64,000 bases of DNA from JAJDTT01 sp022827025. Its GTDB lineage: Bacteria > Acidobacteriota > UBA6911 > RPQK01 > JAJDTT01. The stretch covers positions 3,596,001 through 3,660,000 of the forward strand of contig OZ241897.1 of the NCBI GenBank assembly GCA_965203535.1, given 5' to 3'. This document shows, in pieces, positions 9,241 through 17,848 of this stretch. The number at the start of each line of letters is the position of its first letter. The first letter of the stretch is position 1. Made by a program: the position numbers and the translations under genes. Under the pieces are notes generated by a model. It saw nothing but the letters and a program-made list of their open reading frames with translations. It was not told the origin of the DNA and made no database searches.

Positions 9241-11264
9241 CGGAGCCGGGTGCGGCCGGCGACCGCCGCCTCAGCCGCCAGAACCACGACGGCGGCCAGC
9301 AGGAACAGCCACCAGAGAGGCTCCCTCGCGTCTGCTTCGGCGACGTTCCCGGAGACGCCTTCACCGGCGGCCGGGGTTGCCGCCTGGAACCGGTCCAGCA
9401 GCATGGCCACGGGAAGAGGCTGGATATCGGACTCGCTCGGATCGGGGTTGACCGCCACCCAGTCCGTCTTCTTGTCCCTTCTTATTTCATAGTGGCCCGG
9501 CAACTGCAAATCTATGGCGGCGGGTGCGGGCTGGTCCAGATCCACCACTCTCCGGCCCCGGGGATCCAGCACGTTCCATCGTGCGCCGCTCCCGGATTCG
9601 GACTCCGCCGGTTCCTCCCGGAACGCCAGCGACTGGTCGACTCGCAGGGCCGCTTCCTGAGGCCGGACCCCGCCCATGTGATGCGCGAGGCTCTGCCAGA
9701 AGGGCAGGAACGCCGGACGCAACGGAAAATCGGACCAGACCCGGTCCAGGGGCCAGGCCAGGACCAGGACCCTTCCGGCGCCGGCCTGTCCCTCCACCAG
9801 CGCCGGATCGCCCTCGTCGAAACGCCCGAGCACCCGGGAATCCTCCCTCGGCTCGAGTCTCCAGTGTCCATAGAAACGAACCGACGCCAGGGCCGTCCGC
9901 TGGAGGTCCTGGAAGATGGCGAAGGCGGGGTGGCTCCAGTCCACCTGGGTGATGGAGGTGAAGGACCGGCCGCGACCCCGGACGAACCGGGGCTCGGCCA
10001 ACCGGGCCGGCAAGTATGCCGAGCGATTGTACGCCCGGCCGTCGACCCGCCTGCCCGGGGCCACGATGAGGCCTCCCCCCGCCTCCAGGTAGCGGCTCAG
10101 CCGGCCGGAGGGGGGAGGCGTCCTCAGGTCGTCCAGTATGACCAGGGGAACCAGTGCCGGGTCCAGTTCCCCCGTGTCGCGCGGGTCCGGGAACTCGGTT
10201 ACGAAGGGCAGGTTGCGGCCCGCCCCCAGGGCGTTCCTCAGATAGACGGAGCCGGCCCCCTGGTCCGAAAGGACCCGGATTCGCCCGGGGGAGGTCCTCT
10301 CCACCACGAAGTGGAAGATGTTGTCCGCTTCCATGGCGTCCTCGACGGCCAGCACCATTCGCCCGCGGAAGATGCCCTCCTTGAGCTCGAAGGGGCGGAG
10401 AGTGACCGGCGCCGACCCCTCCTGGTCCATCTCGAAGGTCTGACGGTCCAGCATCCGGCCTTCGACGAAGAGTTGAAGCTCACCGCGGGCGGGCCCGGGA
10501 GGCGCCGAGCGAAGCTGGACCCGGACCGGCTGCGGATACTCCTCGGAGTAGACGAGCCGCTGCAGGTCCGCTTCCTGGATGAAGACGTTGGTCGACGGCT
10601 CCCCCACGTCCTCCACCTCCAGGTGCAGGGCGCCGTCCAGCGACCACTCCACGTCCCGGGGCATGGCCGTCCGCTGAAGATCGGTGATCAGGTAGATCTC
10701 CCGGCGTCCCGGCACCTCCTGGTCGAACTGTTGGGCCGCGGCCCGCAGTCCCTCCAGGTACGAGGTGCTCTCGAAAGAGGGCTCCGCCCGGTCCTCCAGG
10801 ATCTGGAGCAGCCTTGCTGAGCGGGATTCCCATGCGGAGAGGACGGCCGGTTGGGCCGCGAACAGGATCAGGCAGGCCTGGTCGGTTCCCTGCATCGACC
10901 CGATCTTGGCGCGGGCCTTCTCCAGGGCCCGCTCCCAGACCCCGGGCCGGGCCATGCTCATGGAGTTGTCCAGCAGCACCACCAGCGACCGGGAGACCTG
11001 CCCGCTGACGGCCCCGAACCACGCCAGATGGGTCACGGGCGAGGCGAACGCCGCCACCAGCAGGAGCAGGCCGAGGCAGCGTAGAAGGAGGAGCAGGAGA
11101 TAGCGCAGCTTGCGGCGCCGGTATTCCTGGATGGGAACCCGGCGCAGGAACATGAGGGAGGGGAAGAGCATGCGGTTTCTCTGGTCGCGGCGAACCAGGT
11201 GAAGCAGGATGGGCCCGGCCACGGCCAGGGCTCCGAGGAAGAAGAGGGGGGTCAGGAACTGCAT
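9237..11264 (-). CDS. BatA/vWA-domain membrane protein
   Basis: The 675-residue protein opens with the BatA (aerotolerance) N-terminal region: a membrane helix, L-L-H-L-V-R-R, L-F-P-S-L-M-F-L, and a second helix (about 55-77). A von Willebrand A domain follows with the metal site D-N-S-M-S-M (about 97-102). A long region resembling the glutamine-amidotransferase-like fold seen in such proteins comes next, and a C-terminal membrane helix sits near residues 650-672. These proteins work with MoxR ATPases and DUF58 partners, probably in metal-dependent protein assembly or envelope homeostasis. A 306-base gap with hairpin repeats separates it from the DUF58 gene. Confidence 0.87.
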   Translation of the reverse strand: MQFLTPLFFLGALAVAGPILLHLVRRDQRNRMLFPSLMFLRRVPIQEYRRRKLRYLLLLLLRCLGLLLLVAAFASPVTHLAWFGAVSGQVSRSLVVLLDNSMSMARPGVWERALEKARAKIGSMQGTDQACLILFAAQPAVLSAWESRSARLLQILEDRAEPSFESTSYLEGLRAAAQQFDQEVPGRREIYLITDLQRTAMPRDVEWSLDGALHLEVEDVGEPSTNVFIQEADLQRLVYSEEYPQPVRVQLRSAPPGPARGELQLFVEGRMLDRQTFEMDQEGSAPVTLRPFELKEGIFRGRMVLAVEDAMEADNIFHFVVERTSPGRIRVLSDQGAGSVYLRNALGAGRNLPFVTEFPDPRDTGELDPALVPLVILDDLRTPPPSGRLSRYLEAGGGLIVAPGRRVDGRAYNRSAYLPARLAEPRFVRGRGRSFTSITQVDWSHPAFAIFQDLQRTALASVRFYGHWRLEPREDSRVLGRFDEGDPALVEGQAGAGRVLVLAWPLDRVWSDFPLRPAFLPFWQSLAHHMGGVRPQEAALRVDQSLAFREEPAESESGSGARWNVLDPRGRRVVDLDQPAPAAIDLQLPGHYEIRRDKKTDWVAVNPDPSESDIQPLPVAMLLDRFQAATPAAGEGVSGNVAEADAREPLWWLFLLAAVVVLAAEAAVAGRTRLR

Positions 11265-11317
11265 GGTTTTCCGCGGTCAAAAGCTTCGCCACCGGCTGGC
11301 GGCAGGCCGTTCGTCTC

Positions 11318-11542
11318 GTAGGGGCGACCCTTGTGGTCGCCCTCCCCGGGATGGCAACCTGCCTCAACCGGTCGTTCCGGGGTTCCTTCCCAAGGGCTTC
11401 GTGGCGGTCCCGCCCACCGCGACAAAAGAGGGCGCCCACAAGGCGCGCCCCTACCCAATATTCTTCGTCTGTTTGAACGAGATTTTGGGAATAAGGCGCT
11501 ATAGGAACGTGGAGAAAGAATGGGGGACAGGAAAGTCCCCCC
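11318..11542. repeat. Cluster of REP-like hairpins inside the operon
   Basis: The gene-free gap 11265-11571 holds three hairpins. One is GTAGGGGCGACCCTTGTGGT plus CGCCC at 11318-11343. The second is a near copy in opposite orientation at 11430-11454, so the two face each other. The third is GGGGGACAGGAAAGTCCCCC at 11522-11542. The facing pair resembles the clustered arrangement of REP elements. The hairpins could modulate mRNA decay or readthrough between the DUF58 and BatA genes. Confidence 0.6.
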
Positions 11543-11571
11543 TTCCAGTTCCCCCTCCCAGGGTGACCCCA

Positions 11572-12459
11572 TCAGTATTTCCTCCGGCGGGCCACGAGAT
11601 AGGAGCGGAGCGCCCGATCCAGCGGCTCGCTTGTATTCAGCAACTGGTAGTCGATGAAGATGTCCCGGCACTCGCGGCGAAGCTCCCGGATGTGTTTCTG
11701 CAGCAGGTCGAGATAGGCCTGCCGGGAGTCGCCGGGGACATAGGGGAGGTGCTCGCCCGTCTCCAGGTCCTCCAGGGTTCTCACGGCCTCCAGGGGAAGT
11801 TCCAGCTCGACCGGGTCCAGAACGTGGAACAGGACCACGTCGTTGCCCCGGTGGTGCAGGTAGTGGAGCGCCCGGGACAGGGAGGCGGCGTCCTGGTAGA
11901 AGTCGCTGATGAGCACCACCATGCTCCGCTTGCGGATGAATCGGGAGACCTGTCCCAGCGACTCGGTGATCCGGCTTCGTCCGCCCGGCTGGAGCCGCTC
12001 CAAGAGGTGGAGAATGGACAGGAAGTGCCGGTATTGGGCTCGTGGCGGCACTGCCTCCAAAACATCCGAATCGAAAACGGCCAATCCGGTGGCGTCGTTC
12101 TGGCGGACGGCGAGGTAGGCCAGGGAAGCCGCCAGGAAGCGTCCGTAGTCCAGCTTGGACAGGCCGTCGCCGGCGAACGACATGCTCCGGCTGCCGTCGA
12201 GAATGATGTGCAGCTGGGTGTTGGTGTCGCCTTCGTACTTCTTGACGTAGAAGCGGTCGGTCCTCCCGTAGACCTTCCAGTCCACCGTCCGGATGTCGTC
12301 TCCCGGCGCATACTGCCGGTACTCGGCGAAATCGAGGCTGAATCCGTGGTAGGGAGAACGGTGCATCCCCATAATGAACCCTTCCACCACGGTCTTGGCC
12401 ACCAACTGCAGGTTGCCGAGTTTGGCCAAGAGGGCCGGGTCGATGAATCTGGCTTGCAT
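11572..12459 (-). CDS. DUF58-domain protein
   Basis: The 295-residue protein shows the DUF58 core P-G-D-D-I-R-T-V-D-W-K near residues 53-63, then a vWA-like part with D-G-S-R-S-M (about 89-94). It has no signal peptide or membrane helix, as usual for the cytoplasmic partner of MoxR ATPases. It follows moxR by 27 bases on the same strand. Its length is normal for the family. Confidence 0.9.
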   Translation of the reverse strand: MQARFIDPALLAKLGNLQLVAKTVVEGFIMGMHRSPYHGFSLDFAEYRQYAPGDDIRTVDWKVYGRTDRFYVKKYEGDTNTQLHIILDGSRSMSFAGDGLSKLDYGRFLAASLAYLAVRQNDATGLAVFDSDVLEAVPPRAQYRHFLSILHLLERLQPGGRSRITESLGQVSRFIRKRSMVVLISDFYQDAASLSRALHYLHHRGNDVVLFHVLDPVELELPLEAVRTLEDLETGEHLPYVPGDSRQAYLDLLQKHIRELRRECRDIFIDYQLLNTSEPLDRALRSYLVARRRKY

Positions 12460-12486
12460 CGTTTCCGGGTTGAATTCCTCAGCGGT

Positions 12487-13512
12487 TCACAGTCCCGAGG
12501 CGGGAGGAGGAACCGCCTCCAGAAGGCGCTCGACGATCTGATCGGGGGTCACGTTCTCCGACTCGGCATGGAAGTTGATCAGGATCCGGTGGCGGAAGAC
12601 CGAGAGGGCCAGCTCCCGGACGTCCTCGTAGGAGACGTGGTAGCGGCCCTTCATCAAGGCCCGCGCCCTCCCCCCCAGGATCAGGTACTGGGAAGCCCTG
12701 AGGCTGGCGCCGTAGCTGACCCAGTCCCGCACGAAGCCGGGCGCCAGTTCGTCCCCGGGACGGGTGCTGCGGACCAGCCGGACCGCGTAGCGGCTGACCG
12801 ACTCCGAGGCGGGCACCTTGCGCACAAGCTGCTGGAAGCGAAGGATTTCCTCCCCGGTGACCGCCTGCCGGACCTCTTCCTCTCCCTCCCCGGTGGTCTG
12901 GAGAACCACCTGGATCTCCTCTTCCTCGTTCAGGTAGCCGATGTGGATGTTGAACATGAAGCGGTCCAACTGGGCCTCGGGAAGGGGATACGTCCCCTCC
13001 AGTTCGATGGGGTTCTGGGTGGCCAGCACGAAGAAGGGCAGGTCCAGCTCGTGGGTGATGCCCCGGATCGTGACCCTCCGTTCCTGCATGGCTTCCAACA
13101 GGGCCGCCTGGGTCTTGGGAGGCGTCCGGTTGATCTCGTCGGCCAGGAGGATGTTGGTGAAGACCGGTCCCGGCACGAATTCCAGCACCCGCTTTCCGGT
13201 GGCCCGGTCCTCCTCGATGATCTCGGTTCCGGTGATGTCCGAAGGCATGAGATCGGGGGTGAACTGGATGCGGCTGAAGGAGAGGCCCAGGGTCTTGGCG
13301 ATGCTCCGCACCAGCAGGGTCTTGGCCAGGCCGGGCAGGCCGGTGATGAGGGAGTGCCCTCCCACGTAGAGGGAGATGAGCACCTCTTCGATCACCTTGT
13401 CCTGTCCCACGATGGCCTTGCGCAGTTCCGTCAGGATGCGGGCCTGCGAATCGCGCATGGAATCGATGATCTCGGCGGTCGAAGCCTCCGACGGGCGGTC
13501 CTGTTCGTGCAT
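12487..13512 (-). CDS. MoxR-family AAA+ ATPase
   Basis: The 341-residue AAA+ protein has Walker A G-L-P-G-L-A-K-T (about 59-66), Walker B I-L-L-A-D-E-I-N-R (about 120-128) and a sensor region F-V-L-A-T-Q-N-P-I-E. These are diagnostic of the MoxR family, which acts as a chaperone-like ATPase with vWA proteins. The ATG start at 13512 is clear, 24 bases after the DUF4159 stop. The downstream DUF58 and BatA genes are its expected partners. Confidence 0.95.
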   Translation of the reverse strand: MHEQDRPSEASTAEIIDSMRDSQARILTELRKAIVGQDKVIEEVLISLYVGGHSLITGLPGLAKTLLVRSIAKTLGLSFSRIQFTPDLMPSDITGTEIIEEDRATGKRVLEFVPGPVFTNILLADEINRTPPKTQAALLEAMQERRVTIRGITHELDLPFFVLATQNPIELEGTYPLPEAQLDRFMFNIHIGYLNEEEEIQVVLQTTGEGEEEVRQAVTGEEILRFQQLVRKVPASESVSRYAVRLVRSTRPGDELAPGFVRDWVSYGASLRASQYLILGGRARALMKGRYHVSYEDVRELALSVFRHRILINFHAESENVTPDQIVERLLEAVPPPASGL

Positions 13513-13536
13513 GTTCGGTCCTCTGCCGTCCCGCGT

Positions 13537-14277
13537 TCAATGCGTGAGGGCGTATACGAAATAGTTGATTCCGAATCTGTAGGCCTCGTTCGAAGCGCTG
13601 ATGGGGACCAGCGACTCGTCGGACCACTCCCAGTAGTCTCCGATGTCGTTGTTGAAATTGGCCACGGCCAGGAGCCGCCCGTCCTCGTTTGACAGGCCGT
13701 AGAAGCGGGGCTTCCCCGGGACCCTGTAGGGCGGCACCATGTCCAGGCTGTCGATGTCGTAGAAACAGTGAAACACCGGATGATCCGTGGTCAGCTCCTC
13801 GAAGCCGCGCTCCGGATAGACCTGCTGCATGCAGGTGGTGAAGTTGCGCCACTCCCCGGCGCCGCGAAAGTCGTCGAAGATGACGAAGCCTCCACGCAGC
13901 AGGTATTCGCGGAGATTGGCCGTCTCCTCGGCGGTGATGTTCCAGTAGCCCGGCTCGCTCACGTACAGGGCCGGGTAGTTCATGATGCGCGGGTCGTTCA
14001 GGTCCAGCACCAGGTAGGATTCGGGCGTGGTCTCGATTCCCGTCAGCTCCATGAAGATCTTCAGGAAGTTCTGCTCGGCGCGAGGGTAGTCGTGCATCCA
14101 GGGGGGAACCCATCGTCCCCGGCCTCCGCCCCAACTCGAGACGAAACCGTTGTAGCGGATCCGCACGAACTGAAACAGTGAGGAGTCGTTGGGCTCCGGG
14201 TCCGCGGAGACCTCCGGACCGGTGCCCAGGAGCAGGGGCGCGGCCAGCAGCAGAGCCCAGGGAAGGTGTCGCTTCAT
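13537..14277 (-). CDS. DUF4159-domain secreted protein
   Basis: The 246-residue protein has a signal peptide (about 1-25). The mature part starts F-V-R-I-R-Y-N-G and contains G-G-F-V-I-F-D-D-F-R-G, as in DUF4159, a family with a glutamine-amidotransferase-like fold. DUF4159 genes are typical members of MoxR/DUF58/BatA operons. Its ATG overlaps the TPR gene stop (ATGA), so translation is probably coupled. The biochemical role is unknown. Confidence 0.88.
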   Translation of the reverse strand: MKRHLPWALLLAAPLLLGTGPEVSADPEPNDSSLFQFVRIRYNGFVSSWGGGRGRWVPPWMHDYPRAEQNFLKIFMELTGIETTPESYLVLDLNDPRIMNYPALYVSEPGYWNITAEETANLREYLLRGGFVIFDDFRGAGEWRNFTTCMQQVYPERGFEELTTDHPVFHCFYDIDSLDMVPPYRVPGKPRFYGLSNEDGRLLAVANFNNDIGDYWEWSDESLVPISASNEAYRFGINYFVYALTH

Positions 14278-16742
14278 CTTCGCACCAGCTCCAGCAGGAA
14301 CCTCTGGGCGTCCCGGTAGCCGGGCGCGATCTCCAGGGCCAGCAGCACCTGGCGGCGGGCCTGGGCGGTGTCGCCCGACAGATCCAGGGCGCGGGCCAAC
14401 TGGTAGTGGACGTCCGCCGTATCCAGCGGCGACAACTCCAAGAGGACGCGGTACTCCGCCGCCGCTTCCGGTCCCCGTCCCAGATCCAGATAAAGACTGC
14501 CCAGCAACCGGTGAACCTCCGGATTCAGAGTATCGGCAAACAGGACCTGTTCCAACACGCCGGCCGCCCGTTCGTCCTCATTCGCGCCGGCCAACAGGCG
14601 GGCCAGCTCGAGGCCGTTTTCCGCAAGTTGCGGAGCCGCCCCGTACCACTGCTCCAGGATTCGGATCAGCTTGGAGGTGTCTCCGCTCCTCCGGTGAATC
14701 CGGGTCAGGACAGCGTAGGGGCTCTCCGGAGTGGCGAAGTCGGGAAAGGTTCCAATCGCCCGTTCCAGGTAGGGCACGGCCTCGCCGCTCCGTCCGGCCT
14801 CGTCGAGAGTCTCGCCCAGCGCCAGGTTCAGAAAGTAATTCTCCTCGTCCTCGCTCGCCGCCTCCAGCAGACTCTTCAGATATTCGTCCCGGGACTGGCT
14901 CTTGGCCCGGCCCCTCAGGACCGCCGGGGGCTGCATGCGTTTCACCAGCGGTTTCAGGGTCCGGTCCAACTCTTGCAGAAATTCCCGGTCGAAGTCGGCC
15001 GGGGAGATCCCCAACGCTTCCTGGAAGGACTCCTCCAGGTCGAGCTCCCGCGCAAAGCCCTCCACCAGCGCCCGCACCTTTTCGGTCCCGTAGCGGTCCT
15101 CCAGGTACCGCGCCACCAATCCGGCCTGAAGATAGCTGATCTGCAGGTGCTCGCGAGTCCGGGGACTCTCGAATCCCTTGTTCAGGTCCTTCACGGGGGC
15201 GATCTCCCCCCGTTCGTAGGCCCTCAACAGGGAAGGGCTCAATCCATCCCCCCATCCGGGTCCCGCATGGCGCTCCTCCATCATGGAGATCCCCTCGGTG
15301 AGCCAGCGGGGCACCCGGTCCCGGCTCAGCGAGAGGATGACCACGTGGGCCATCTCGTGCCACAGCGTCGATCCCCAGTGATAGCTTCCCTTGGGACGCG
15401 CCGAGGGGGAGTCCATGGCCAGGATGCGGCCGAAGGTGGCGCCGAAAGCGCCCAGTCCGGGGAGGCCCAGCGCGCGCACGGCGAAGTCCTCGTGGTCCGG
15501 ATAGAACTCGACCAGGAATTTGTGGTCGACCCGGTGCCGGTACTTTTCCTCCAGGAAGGCAATGCTCCGGTCCAGAAGCCTCCGCACGTAGGGCTCCAGG
15601 GCCCCGGCCTCCTTCCGGTGCAGCCGGAGCCAGTACCGGGGCGTCTCCTTGCGGACGAACCGGTCGAAGCTGTCCACCAGGCGCAGCGTGTTGACGGTGG
15701 AGACGTTGTAGGGGTCGTTCTCGTAGGCCCGCTCCAGGACCTTCTTGCCCTCCTCCTCCCGGGCCATGCGCAACAGATTGACTCCCAGGGAGGCGAGGGC
15801 CGGCCATTCCCGGGGATTCTTGCGCACCGCCTCCCGGTAGTAGCCGATGGCGTCGTCCATGCGGCGCCGGAGGGCGGTGAAATCGCCCATGATCCGGTAC
15901 ACGTTCCCGTTGCGGGGGTTGATCTCCAGGAGGTTCTGCAGGCGTTCCTCGTAGCGCTCGTTTTGCTCCCGGAAATGAAGCTGGACGCACTCGAGCTCCA
16001 GCAGGGGGACGTAGTTGGGGTTCCCGTCCAGACCCCGTTCAACCCAGTCTTCGGCTTCCTTCCAGTCGCCGGCCTCCATGGCCAGCAGACCCTTGAGGAC
16101 GTGCGCGTCCAGGTTTCCCGGGTTCTCCTTGAGGACGTGTTCCAACGCCACGTCCACGCCGGCCATCTGTTGGGCCCTGAGGGAGCGGGCCACCCCAAGC
16201 CGGGCGTCGTCCGTTTCCCAGCGGGACCACCCCTCCGGCTGAGGAGCCTTGAGAGCATCCCGGAAAATGGACTCGGCCTCGGCTCCGTTGTGCTTCTCCA
16301 GATACAGGTTGCCCCAGTCCACGTACACCCAGAGAGGCGCCCCGGAGCCCCGAGCCGCCTCCAGGTAGAGCTGGTTGGCCCGCTTCCACTGCTCCATCTG
16401 GCGGGCCGCGTAGGCGGCCTCCGCGATTTCCGCGGGGGATTGGAGAGCACCCGACTGGTAGAGGCCGAGCAGGCGTCCGGCGAGGCGCCGCATGCCCGCT
16501 TCGTCTCCGCCGCGCGCCGCCAGTTCCAGCCTGAGGCGCAGGACATGGGGGTTCCGGTCTCCGGCGGTCGAGAGCCGCTCCCGCGCGGCCGGGTACGATC
16601 CCGCCGCCATCAGCTCCAGAATCTCGTTCAGCGGGGCGGGGGACTCCTGCCGGAAACCGGCCGCCGCCAGCAGCACCGTCAGAAGAAGGGATCGAGGGAA
16701 TAATGTAAGGACACCCCTTGTGGGCGCCCACCGCCCACTCAC
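14274..16742 (-). CDS. TPR protein with peptidase-MA-like domain
   Basis: The 822-residue protein has an N-terminal signal-like helix (about 17-31), TPR-type repeats (about 40-330), a peptidase-MA-like zinc metalloprotease segment and further TPRs to the end. The protease signature is L-W-H-E-M-A-H-V-V followed by W-L-T-E-G-I-S-M-M-E: HExxH plus a downstream glutamate. The GTG start overlaps the stop of the previous gene (GTGA). The first 13 codons run through a copy of the dispersed GTGGGCGCCCACAAGGGGTG repeat, so the repeat is apparently translated ahead of the signal helix. It probably acts in the envelope together with its neighbours. Confidence 0.85.
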   Translation of the reverse strand: MSGRWAPTRGVLTLFPRSLLLTVLLAAAGFRQESPAPLNEILELMAAGSYPAARERLSTAGDRNPHVLRLRLELAARGGDEAGMRRLAGRLLGLYQSGALQSPAEIAEAAYAARQMEQWKRANQLYLEAARGSGAPLWVYVDWGNLYLEKHNGAEAESIFRDALKAPQPEGWSRWETDDARLGVARSLRAQQMAGVDVALEHVLKENPGNLDAHVLKGLLAMEAGDWKEAEDWVERGLDGNPNYVPLLELECVQLHFREQNERYEERLQNLLEINPRNGNVYRIMGDFTALRRRMDDAIGYYREAVRKNPREWPALASLGVNLLRMAREEEGKKVLERAYENDPYNVSTVNTLRLVDSFDRFVRKETPRYWLRLHRKEAGALEPYVRRLLDRSIAFLEEKYRHRVDHKFLVEFYPDHEDFAVRALGLPGLGAFGATFGRILAMDSPSARPKGSYHWGSTLWHEMAHVVILSLSRDRVPRWLTEGISMMEERHAGPGWGDGLSPSLLRAYERGEIAPVKDLNKGFESPRTREHLQISYLQAGLVARYLEDRYGTEKVRALVEGFARELDLEESFQEALGISPADFDREFLQELDRTLKPLVKRMQPPAVLRGRAKSQSRDEYLKSLLEAASEDEENYFLNLALGETLDEAGRSGEAVPYLERAIGTFPDFATPESPYAVLTRIHRRSGDTSKLIRILEQWYGAAPQLAENGLELARLLAGANEDERAAGVLEQVLFADTLNPEVHRLLGSLYLDLGRGPEAAAEYRVLLELSPLDTADVHYQLARALDLSGDTAQARRQVLLALEIAPGYRDAQRFLLELVRR

Positions 16743-17842
16743 GGCTGACCCTCCTCTTCGGCGGCACCTTCCGCCTCCTCGTTGGCGGCCAGCTCCACCA
16801 TCAACGCTTCCAGCCTCCGGAAGTATTCCTCCTCCGTGAACTCTCCCTTGCGCAGCTTGAGATCGTCGATCTGCCGCTGGATCCGGGACCGGGTCTCGGC
16901 TCGGCTCCGTTCCTCCGGGAGCGAGGCCGGCGCACTCGCCGGATCCAGGTAACAGACGGCCGCCAGCAATCCGGTGCCCTGCCGGACCTCCGCCTGGGAA
17001 TCGCCGTCCTCCTTGGCCAACTGAATCCGGGCCGAGTCGTCCAGAATGGCGTGCTCGGTCTGGATCCGGCCCGCCTCCTCGAACCAGGCGCTCACCTTTC
17101 GCCTGCTGTACAGAAAGGCTTCCAGCAGCGACACGCGATTGTTCTTGTCCCGGTCCGCGTCCGGCGATGCCGGGGCTTCGGCGAAGAAGCGGGGAAACAG
17201 GGGAGGTTGCCGCTCGCGCTCCCGGGTCGCGGCCACCACTACTCGGTTGGCGCCTCTAAGTGCCGGGACCAGGGCGCCGGCCGAACTGGTCCCGGCGATG
17301 ACCACGGCTCTGGGGCCGTCCAGTCCCTCCAGGAGCCGTCCCAGGTCCTGGTCCGTGAGGTCGGGGCCCTTGATGTTGAACTTGTACCGCCGCCCGTCAT
17401 AGTTGCCGTGTCCGACCAGGATCAGCCACCACTCGCCGTCGGGAGAGAGCTTTTCCGCCTCCTCCCGGGCGGTTCGGAGGATCTCCTCCCGGGTCCGGAC
17501 GCTCCCGTCGATTCGCAGCACCCGGGACCGGTCGCCTCGAAACGCCTCCTCCATGAGGGTCGCCCAAGCGGCGAAATTGGCCCCGTATTCCGGCATTCCG
17601 GCGAGTCCCGTGACGATGAGGCTGATGCGATCGAGACTCTCTGCCCGGATCGGAGAGAACCAGAGCAACATCACCCCGAGCAGCGCCGCGAGCCGGACGG
17701 AGAAAGGCTGCCGCGGACAGCGCCGTCCCTGCCCAGAGGGGGGACATTCCTGTCCCCCCGTCCCCGAAAAGAGTGGGGGTAGGAAAACCCCCACTCCCGT
17801 CGGCCGCCGGTGTGAGACCTTCCGTTCCGTCGATCTGGTCAC
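16739..17842 (-). CDS. Caspase-like (C13/C14 fold) protein with a degenerate catalytic site
   Basis: The frame encodes up to 367 residues. The hydrophobic segment L-A-A-L-L-G-V-M-L-L-W-F is a signal peptide, and the mature part has L-I-L-V-G-H-G-N-Y-D-G, the His-Gly site of caspase/legumain-like folds. The position that normally carries the catalytic Cys reads V-V-I-A-G-T-S-S-A-G-A, so the nucleophile seems to be Ser/Thr or lost. The GTG at 17842 would place about 45 codons of hairpin repeat (17736-17797) in the N-terminus. A later start leaves a very short signal peptide, so the true start is unresolved. It sits between two vWA/TPR genes of the same operon. Confidence 0.65.
   Translation of the reverse strand: MTRSTERKVSHRRPTGVGVFLPPLFSGTGGQECPPSGQGRRCPRQPFSVRLAALLGVMLLWFSPIRAESLDRISLIVTGLAGMPEYGANFAAWATLMEEAFRGDRSRVLRIDGSVRTREEILRTAREEAEKLSPDGEWWLILVGHGNYDGRRYKFNIKGPDLTDQDLGRLLEGLDGPRAVVIAGTSSAGALVPALRGANRVVVAATRERERQPPLFPRFFAEAPASPDADRDKNNRVSLLEAFLYSRRKVSAWFEEAGRIQTEHAILDDSARIQLAKEDGDSQAEVRQGTGLLAAVCYLDPASAPASLPEERSRAETRSRIQRQIDDLKLRKGEFTEEEYFRRLEALMVELAANEEAEGAAEEEGQP
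17736..17797. repeat. Two adjacent hairpins of the dispersed repeat families
   Basis: The first inverted repeat is GGGGGGACATTCCTGTCCCC plus CC (17738-17759). The second is GAGTGGGGGTAGGAAAACCC plus CCACTC (17771-17797). The second is nearly identical, in the other orientation, to the hairpins repeated at 63014-63049 and onward. Both lie in the putative 5' coding end of the caspase-like gene. Confidence 0.7.
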
Positions 17843-17848
17843 GGCGGT

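Noticed and set aside
11252..11671. 139-codon minus-strand frame through the hairpin gap
   Set aside because: Runs across REP-like repeats and overlaps the end of the DUF58 gene; no conserved features.
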